Notes under the pieces: model-generated
The model's input: only the letters and a program-made list of their open reading frames with translations
The model's database searches: none
What the model was told of the DNA's origin: nothing
Shown: in pieces, positions 56,542 to 64,000 of the stretch
How positions within the stretch are numbered: position 1 is the first letter of the stretch
Layout of the letters: each line of letters begins with the position of its first letter
Made by a program: the position numbers and the translations under genes
From: Deuterostichococcus epilithicus
Lineage: Eukaryota; Chlorophyta; Trebouxiophyceae; Prasiolales; Stichococcaceae
Direction of reading: 5' to 3'
Assembly: GCA_033439295.1 (NCBI GenBank)
Contig: JAVTLE010000010.1
Span: 1,550,001 to 1,614,000 of the forward strand
DNA length: 64,000 bases

Positions 56542-59500
56542 ATGGCTGCTTCCGCCGTCACCGAGCCGCTGCTGCCGCACGAAGGCGATGAGGAGCTGGG
56601 GGTTTCTGAGCCGGGGCCTGTGAAAGTGACCTGGTGGACGGAAACCAGATACCTCATCGGTCTCTCGGCACCTGCGATCGTCCAGCTGGCTGCACAACAG
56701 GTATGAGCACAGCCATTGGGGCACACCGCAAATGCATGGTGCCCGACACTATCGGCTTGCCAGCAGTGCGAACGGTCGCGCTGATAGAACATACTTGCTA
56801 TTGCAGGGATTGGTCGTGACAAACCAGGTTTGCGCACACAAAATCGGGGCGTCCCGTTGCGTGAACACTTCTCGCCGAAGAATGCTGGATTTCGGGACAT
56901 CCCCTGACAACCTTGATGATGCTGTATCAGACCACGTATTTTGCCTGGCAGTCAAGGTTCTAAGAATGTTCTGGCTGCACAGATCATCATTGGACATGTC
57001 GGTGCGGTGGAACTTGCGGCCGCGGCAATCGGCATCACTTTGTGAGCGGATGTGTTTCAAACTTAGTCCATCTGATTCTCTCTGCTCGTCATGACTCTGT
57101 CAGAAGTGACAAAAAAAATTTTGGATCCTCGCCACCTCAATGCATTGAAATCTGAGAAGCAAAGGGTTTGCCTGTGGCGCAATTTGCTGCGGGAAAGCGC
57201 GAAGGGACACGCCGCAGCCGGACCCTAACGCTTCTTCTTGAATTGGCAGTTTTAACCTATTATGGTATCTGCTGCTTGGGGTATCATCCGCACTCGACAC
57301 CCTCGGCAGCCAGGTCGGTCAAGGCTGCGGATTCTGTCAATGACTACGCATTGTTCATAGGCTGCAACAGGCGGCATCGCACTACTACATGGAAATCATA
57401 CTACTCGAGTCCATGTACTCGCCCCGGTGGAGTGCAGGCGTTCGGCTCAGGCGACCGTGCTGGCGTGCTCACCTGGTCTGCCTCGGCACACGTTGTCATG
57501 ACGCTGCTGTCGCTCGTCATGGCCGCAGGTGGTCGCGGCAATTGTGAAAGAATCCATGCAGGCTGCGAGGATGTCTACATGATCATTGCATACACGTGTG
57601 CTGCCTTCTTACTTTGATGGTTTTGTGCTGCAGCCCTCTGGTTTGGGGACACCGTCGCTGTGGTGCTGTTCAGGCAGCCTGACCACATTGCAGCGGTAAG
57701 GTTGCTGCAGTGCATCATGAAGGATCAACTGCAGCACTGGTGATGTCTGAAGACATCATTAGCGCGCAGAATCTGACGCACATATATGTGTCCAGATGGT
57801 GGGCGTGTACTGCCGCTGGATGATTCCGGGGTTGTTGCCATTCGTCTGGAGCCTGTGCATCATGAAGGTGCGGCCTGTGCATGGGATTGTTTCAGACAGG
57901 GTTATTGCCTAGAACTGCCAGCAGATACAGTCTTTGTGCTCAATCGGGAACCTACTTTCTGCGCAGACGCTGCAAGCTCAGACGATCATGTGGCCGCCTG
58001 CTGTCGTGACGGGCATCAGCGCGCTGATTAACATCCCGGTCAACCTAATCCTGATCAAATTCTACGGATTTGAGGGCGCCGCGGCTGCTTTCTCTGCAAC
58101 CAGGATCATCATGTTCCTCCTCCTTGTCGGTGGGTCATGCTTCCCTCGTGGCAGCTTGCAGCTGCTGTTTAGCAACTCGGCTCCTACCGGTTTGCACGAA
58201 GGTCCAGCCGAGCTCCATGATCGTGCAGGATACGTGGGGTGCTGCGGTCTCGGGTGCCTCTCCATCAGTGATAGCGACGAAGACGAGGCGGACAAGGACA
58301 GTTTGACAGTGACTGCCGCCATCAAAAGCGGGTTTACTTTCACCACAATCCGCCAGTTCTGGAAGCTGGGTCTGCCAGGAGGTATGCACCTTCGGCTTGC
58401 GATGCCATGGCATTTTCGGTCCTACGTATATCATTGATCTCCGAGTTGAGTATTTGCATTGTGTCCTGTTCTGAGCACTAGATTGTGCTTGCAGGCCTGA
58501 TGATGGCTGCAGATGCGTCATCATTTGATGTGACGACTGCCTTTGCCGGCGCCCTTGGTGAGGCGCTGTGATGATCCACCCTGCAGCCCCGTTTCATGCT
58601 GTGTTGCATCACCCCTCGTGGCATATTGCTTTTGTTGGAGTCCTCAACAAAATATCTGTCTCGAAGATTATCTGAGGCGCTCACGGCTGCTTGCAACCCT
58701 TGAAACCTACCAAAAAACCCCTGTATTCCTGATGCAGGCACAGTGGAGTTGGACGCCCACACAGGTGGGCATCAGCTGTGCCGCATCTGTTCTCATACAT
58801 GCTGGAGGCACTGCTGCGGTGTATCCGCAATGTTTGCTCGTGCGTGGCCAATGCGGCCAAAATAAGAGATGCTGCTTTGAGGCTCCAAGCCATCGATGCC
58901 AAAGAATATTCACAGGCAACCCCTAGCATACAATTGAGCCACGACGCTGTGTGCGCTGCAGCCATGCTCACGCTGTGCGTCTTCCTGTTCATCAGCTTTC
59001 CCTTCGGCGTCGCCACTGCCTCTACCATCCGCGTCGGCAATTTGCTGGGCGCTGGGCTTGGGCAGCAGGCGCGCATTTCTAACTGGTTAAAGGTTCAGGG
59101 CTGCATCGTGCATGTGATGGTGCATTGCAACTTTGACAGCGGGCACTTGGAGGAGATTTGCAGTCAGGTGGTCTTTGAGCTATGCTGCGTCAGCGTCCTG
59201 TTCAGCATGATGACAAACAAATTGTGGCTGCAGGCCCGTCTGTCGGGGATCGTGTGCGTCGTCATAGGTGCACCCCTGTTGAATGAATTGTGGCAGAAGT
59301 GCCTAAATTCCTGTGTGTGTGTGTGTGTGTGTGTGTGTCCAAATACTTGCTGGCCTGTTGGGTCGGTGGCAGCCTTGCTGGCTGAGGGATGCATCGGCTG
59401 AAGGTTCGCAGCACATCACAGCATGGCTGACTTACATCATCAACAACGCTTGCTGACATCATGTACGGTCTGGGCACTCAGGCACGGGCTTCCTGACCAT

Positions 59501-61428
59501 TGCGGGCGCCCTCATCTTCATCTTCCGCAACTCCATAGGTCATGCGCTGCCGAGAGGCGATGTGCTCGATGCCATGCATATACAAGGCAATCGATTATCA
59601 GCCGACAGCATTGACGGCAATGGTATGAAATTTGGCTGTCCTGATGCCGTCTTCCTCAATGGACAGGCTACCTCTTTGTCAGCGACGCTGAGGTCGTTCG
59701 CATGGTGGCCGCCATCTGCCCCATTGCGGCGCTGTACCAGTTCCCAGACGGCATCCTCGGCTGCATAGGCGGCGTGCTCCGGTGAGCACAGCGCAGCGTA
59801 TCTGATCTTGTTTCGGAGGACCTCCGTGGGTTTGTCAGGGCAGCGTGCTGCTGTTGCATGCTCTGAGTGCCTTCCGGGCACTGACGCAATGCGGCTTCGC
59901 CAGAGCTGTTGCGATGTGTCGGCTCACAGGGGCATGGGGCGGCAGGCCTACTTGATGGCCTTCAATCTGATTGGATTCTGGGGTTTCGGCGTGGTGCGTA
60001 TGGCTGTCTTGTATCTTGCACGTCATCTTCCATTGCGTCCCTGCAGCCTGCTGTCGCTCTCTACCTGTCAACCCACTGCTCCTTCTCCGTGACGGCCTCG
60101 CGTTCCCTCCTCACGCTGCTAACGGCCAGCTATCACTTCCCAGCCAGCCGTGACATGGACCGCCCACGGCGCAGGTGCTGGGATACACCATGGCGTTTGT
60201 TTTCGACTACGGATTGGTGGGCCTGTGGTGCGGCATCCTGACCGGCGTCGTCGTCACCGGTGATCGGCAGCTGCATGTTCTGTCTCCCTGATGCGCCTTT
60301 CCTGATACGCCTTCAGGCGCGCACGGCGCATCACACTGGCCAGACAGCTGGTGCAACGCAGCTGGCACTGCAGCTTTCATACCACGGTTTCATCGCTGTG
60401 CATGACCATCCCGAGATTGCGCCTGTACGTGGTGACATGTGGGACTGCGCCACTGTCACGCAGCCATTCTGTGCATCATCACCATGCTGCGGGTGGACTG
60501 GGACAAAGAGGCGCTCAAGGCCAAGGAGCGGCTGCAGGTGATCTGGTTTCGCCTCTGGCACATGTTCTGGGCTCCTGACTGCAGACATGAACGCAATGCA
60601 TCGAGACGGGCAAGGGTCTCCATTGCCCCCCCCCTCAGGCACCGTGCCGACGCTCGACGCGCCAGCTGCTCGCAACCTTCAAATATGAAACAGCTGCACA
60701 CTTTCGACGGACCTGTCGGCACTGCTGTCTTGTGCATCATCGATACGTTCCTCCAATGCTGTCCTCAGCCTGGGCCTAGCCCTAGCGAGTGCTGCGCGCT
60801 TGTGCAGCCCGTCAGCGCCCCCTGGAGCAGCATGGAACCCAGACTGTCACATCTGGACTCCCACATTCCCACAGGTCATCCAGGCGCTGGAGACGGGCGG
60901 CGAGGACGCATTCCTGGCAAGCGCCGGCGGCGATGCTTCTACTGCCGATGCCCCGCACCTGACCGACCGCCAGAAGCAGGGCGTGCGCGAGTACGCACGC
61001 CAGCGCTCCATCGTGGTGCCAACTGCTGCAGGGGGCATGCACCGCTCCGCGTCCTTCGCGCGATCCGGTTCGCTGTCACGCAGCTTCAGCTTCAACAACA
61101 GCGGCGGCGACGGCACGTCCGTTGCGCAGGCGAGTTCATGCTTGATGACTCAGAGTTCGCACTCTTGCTTCCCAGAGGTTCATGCCCTGCCACTCCTCGG
61201 AGTCTGTGTGTCTTTTACTGTGCATGACGTCATCCTTCACGAGGCTGGAGACATGTGTCTGGCGGGACATTGCACAGATGCTGCGCAGACTTGCATGCGG
61301 CTGACTGACCGCGAACGTCACCTTGAAGGCTGGAGGTGTGACTTCAGGTGCTCAGCGGTGGAACCTACGGCAGCTTGCGTCTGCGCGATCCGATGTCCGC
61401 AGCGTTTGGCGGTGGCCGGCATGGCTGA
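56542..61428 (+). CDS. MATE-family multidrug and toxin extrusion transporter
   Basis: Cation-coupled efflux carrier of a vacuolar, plasma or organelle membrane, DTX type. About eighteen exons; the first five are resolved to the base (56542-56700, 56807-56827, 56983-57041, 57250-57313, 57438-57528) and agree in phase. It starts MAASAVTEPLLPHEGDEELG. Helices follow: YLIGLSAPAIVQLAAQQ; VGAVELAAAAIGITF; NLLWYLLLGVSSALDTLGSQ then AFGSGDR, the MATE ALDTLxxQAxGxG signature; WMIPGLLPFVWSLCIMK; TLQAQTIMWPPAVVTGISAL; LFISFPFGVATASTIRVGNL then LGAGLG, the second-half equivalent (about 59000-59060); MVAAICPIAALYQFPDGIL (about 59710); AYLMAFNLIGFWGFGV; and YGLVGLWCGILTGVVVT (about 60215). A Ser/Asp/Glu-rich stretch (SISDSDEDEADKDS, about 58263) sits in a central loop. 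The tail after RVDWDKEALKAKERLQ extends past 110 residues with RSASFARSGSLSRSFSFNN. The last exon (LSGGTYGSLRLRDPMSAAF, stop 61428) is inferred; its join is uncertain. Confidence 0.94.
59312..59338. repeat. (TG)n microsatellite in a MATE intron
   Basis: Twenty-seven bases of alternating TG, intronic. Confidence 0.95.
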
Positions 61429-61785
61429 CGCATGCGCGATTGTCCTCAAGCAGGCTGCGACCAGTCTGCGATGCCAAATGTTGGACTGTGCCAACAAAGT
61501 ACTTCTGAACAGGTTGCATTCCTACTTTGCGACATGCCCGAGCGGTTGTTCATTGACTTGTGGCTTGAGCACCGACTGCACGCCGCAGTGCAAATCAAGG
61601 GATCAGATGGGCGTTGTCAGGAGAGACTGCTCAGCTTCCGCTTTCAGCTTCGGTTCAAATTCATGTGAATCATGTTATTACCACTACTACACCGTAGCTC
61701 AGTTTCGTTGCTAAATGTACGTCAGACTGCTGCCAAAACCCACCTACCGTGGAAACAATAAGGTTCATGTTCAAGAAGCTCAATG
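61429..61785. other. Convergent intergenic region
   Basis: 3' flanks of the MATE gene (+) and the PHD gene (-). Nothing recognised beyond short frames. Confidence 0.45.
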
Positions 61786-64000
61786 CTACCGCCGCTGCGA
61801 CATCCAGTCGTGCTGGGCAAGCTTGCGCGGCGGCGCAAACCATGCCACCCGCCCCGCCTGCGCACCACCAGCTGGTGGCACACTGCCGCGCTGTAGCGTG
61901 GCCTGCACGGACCAGGGCGCTGGGCGCTTCCGGGAGGGTGCGGTCGGCGACGCTGACGCTCGTGCCGCCTCGCTGGTGTGCACCACGGCCGTGTGCGGCG
62001 CAGGCGACTCGACGGCCGCAATGCTGCGCCATGCAGGCATCGCCACCGCGCGCGGCAGTGACGGCAGTGGCATGGCTGCAGCAGCAGGCACCGGCGACCT
62101 GGCAGGGCGCGACAGTTCGTCGCGGATAGGCCTTGCCAGCACGACATTGGGTGCTTGCACTGCTTTGGGCGACGGCAGTTTCGCGCATGTCTGCGGCCGC
62201 GGTGGTAGCTGGTCGTCTCCTGGGGAGGATCTGTTCGGCACGGCCGCTCTTGCCTGCTGCACGCAGCCTGGGGAGACAGTCGCTGCCGCTTCTGCCGCAC
62301 GCCGCAGCTGCTGCTGTTGTGACAGCGGCGAGGCCGGCTGCAGAGGCGTGTGGTGCGTGCACCGCATGAGCTTCTTGGTCAGCAGCCGGGCATCGCGCGG
62401 CTTGCACCTGCAGTTCAGCTCTCCAGCGCTCAAAGCTTGAAACAGGCAGGTGTGTGAGGCCAGTGCGACCTGTACACAAGCGAAACACCCCCTTCCCCCT
62501 CCCAGTGTGGCCACAGATCCACACCACAGCAACTGCCAGCGACGGGCCACATGTGCACATCTTCCACCAGCTCCATGATAATCGACAAAGCATCAAAGCA
62601 TGAACCCACTTGGATCCAAGTCCATCGATGCCTTGATGCGAACCACAGCGCACCGAATGTGGAAGGCGCGCGGGCAGCGAATGCATTGTACCATGGGCGA
62701 GGCGTCCGCCAATGCGCCGCATGCCGCGCTGCACAGGCACACAGGCTGTGGCCTCTCCATGTAGTTGATGTGCGTGCAGCCAACGCTGGGCATCTGGATC
62801 GACTCGCCAAAGTGTTCTATCGGGTTGTTGGTAGCAGCTTTGCGGCAGCGAGTTGGCTCTTCGGCGTGCGGAATGATACCAATCGGCCACCACAGACGTC
62901 GCCGGTACCAGGCGCTAAAATCCGTCAGGGAATGGCCAGGCGGCAGAAGAGGGGACGCGCACACCAGTGATGCAGCGGGCAGCGGAGGGAGCCGCATGAA
63001 GGGGCAGCCTCCGCTTGCTGCAGCCCAGTCAGGCAAGCCTCATGGTACCACCGCCCGCACTTCGCAACACTGCACTTCTGCAGCGGCGCAGGCGATGCGC
63101 TGTGCGGTGCTTCCCCATTGACCCCGCCGCCGCCGCTGCTGCCGCCGCAGTGGAAGCAGGTCCAGCTGCGCAATCGCACGACCCACAGCGCTTGCAGCTC
63201 AGCTGACAGAATGTTGACGCAAAGTGATGTCCGACAACCCTCCCTGGCGAGCTCTGTCAGCAGTCGGGGTGAGTGGATGCAAACCTGCGAGTTGTGCAGG
63301 CGTGGCACAGGCCTGTTGCGGACGGCTGCTGGCAGCTGCGGTGGAAGCTCCGGCGGCAAGGCCCGGCACACGACCAAAGTGCATTTCTTGCTGCAGCTTG
63401 GTCTGCCAGACCTAAAGGCCACCATCACAGGCTCAGCAGTCAGCAACAATGGATTTTCGTGACTGAGACAGCATGGCTTTGACGACAAGCCCTCGGTGCG
63501 GCTGTCATTCAAGATCGCTGGCATTCACTTGTCAAGGGTGTGCAACCATCAAACGTCACATGTTGCACGCTGCTCAAGGGAAGACATTTCTCACAGCTGA
63601 GACGGCAACCATGCAGCTTGAAAAGCTGACCTCCATGCATGCCGCCACGCTCGCAGTCAAAGCACAGTGGGTGATTGACACGGCCGCCAGCAGCTGCGCA
63701 GCGGGTGCCACAGGATGCGCTCGGCTGCAAGACTGGCTGGGGACGACTTGACACACCGTGCTGGCCGCACTCCACCTGTGGTCAGATTCAAGGACACGCA
63801 GGTTTCTGCAGCTGTCACCCGTTTTGACATACTTTAAGGTGGGTGGACAAGATCGGATGCTGGGGCCGCGATGTGCAGGCGGCCTGACCAACCCAGAAAT
63901 CCTCAGAGCTGACTCAAGAGACCAGAAAAGGATATAGGCTCAGAAGTGCGCAGGTGTGAAGCAGTCCCGGCAGCGGCGCGTGCCTGGCGGATGATCTCGT
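61786..64000 (-). CDS. PHD-finger protein, EDM2/NSD-like (5' end outside window)
   Basis: Probable chromatin reader; the gene enters from the right edge. Exon about 63690-63600 has VNHPLCFDCERGGMHGG, the start of a first PHD-like finger. Exon about 63185-63010 has WTCFHCGGSSG, then LQKCSVAKCGRWYHEACL and LRCPLHHWCA, a PHD/ePHD arrangement (CxxC, CxxxxCxxxYHxxC, CPLH) as in NSD and Arabidopsis EDM2. Exon about 62765-62650 gives CGALADASPMVQCIRCPRAF, then HIRC, another PHD resembling the EDM2 repeat that ends in CPRAYH. The last exon (about 62445-61786) begins LNCRCKPRDARLLTKKLMRC, then a long Ala/Pro/Gln-rich tail ending at 61786. The exact stop and any SET or methyltransferase-like domain cannot be judged because exons upstream of 64000 are missing. 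EDM2 is my preferred relative; NSD/ATX types remain possible. Confidence 0.75.

Noticed and set aside
61670-62893. A 407-codon minus-strand frame
   Set aside because: Out of frame with the PHD exons in the same stretch; Cys/Arg/His-rich shadow.
1-64000. tRNA, rRNA, transposon, or virus-derived element
   Set aside because: I looked for tRNA T-loop motifs, terminal repeats, and transposase, reverse transcriptase, integrase or capsid-like frames and saw none. Small RNAs cannot be excluded by eye.

Overview
This is nuclear DNA of a eukaryote, most likely a green alga (Chlorophyta, trebouxiophyte-like). The coding sequence is GC-rich, the genes are cut into many short exons by small GT-AG introns, and the gene set mixes pan-eukaryotic housekeeping genes with plant-type ones: an MOR1-type microtubule polymerase, a plant-style RWD-RBR ligase, a SAND-like plus Tudor chromatin protein and an EDM2/NSD-like PHD protein. 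I see no rRNA, tRNA, CRISPR array, virus-derived element or recognisable transposon. Almost no gene is a single open frame, so the models rest on joining exons by family similarity, splice sites and phase. Where exon arithmetic closes exactly I say so.

Layout. 1-3336 (-): cytosolic-type cysteinyl-tRNA synthetase, running off the left edge. 4111-8164 (-): serine/threonine kinase of a green-algal type. 8643-25286 (-): very large MOR1/XMAP215/CKAP5 gene with successive TOG domains. 25909-27747 (+): CPSF6-like RRM protein with a Gly/Met-rich tail, divergent from MOR1. 28150-28992 (-): unknown small protein with a zinc-knuckle-like end. 29412-30636 (+): CipC-like (DUF3759) protein. 31643-32211 (+): polyQ/EVQ-repeat protein that may be a CipC relative. 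33048-39251 (-): ABCF2/ARB1-type ABC ATPase. 40757-45874 (-): SAND-like plus Tudor-like protein. 46891-51553 (-): ATAD3 mitochondrial AAA ATPase. 51868-55723 (-): RNF14-like RWD-RBR ubiquitin ligase. 55741-56208 (-): DPM2, ending only 17 bases before the ligase start codon. 56542-61428 (+): MATE transporter. 61786 to the right edge (-): PHD-finger protein, N-terminus outside the window.

The genes do not form one pathway; they are ordinary chromosomal neighbours. The most unusual signals are structural. Four genes (CysRS, MOR1, ABCF2, ATAD3) carry decayed tandem copies of short exon segments inside introns. In MOR1 and ATAD3 the intron also begins with sequence resembling the start of the downstream exon, as expected if introns were gained or enlarged by tandem duplication of coding DNA. 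Also notable are an intron-bearing gene of the mostly fungal CipC family with a probable diverged relative beside it, and the DPM2-ligase pair, which looks like a candidate nuclear dicistron. I found no convincing new multi-gene system.
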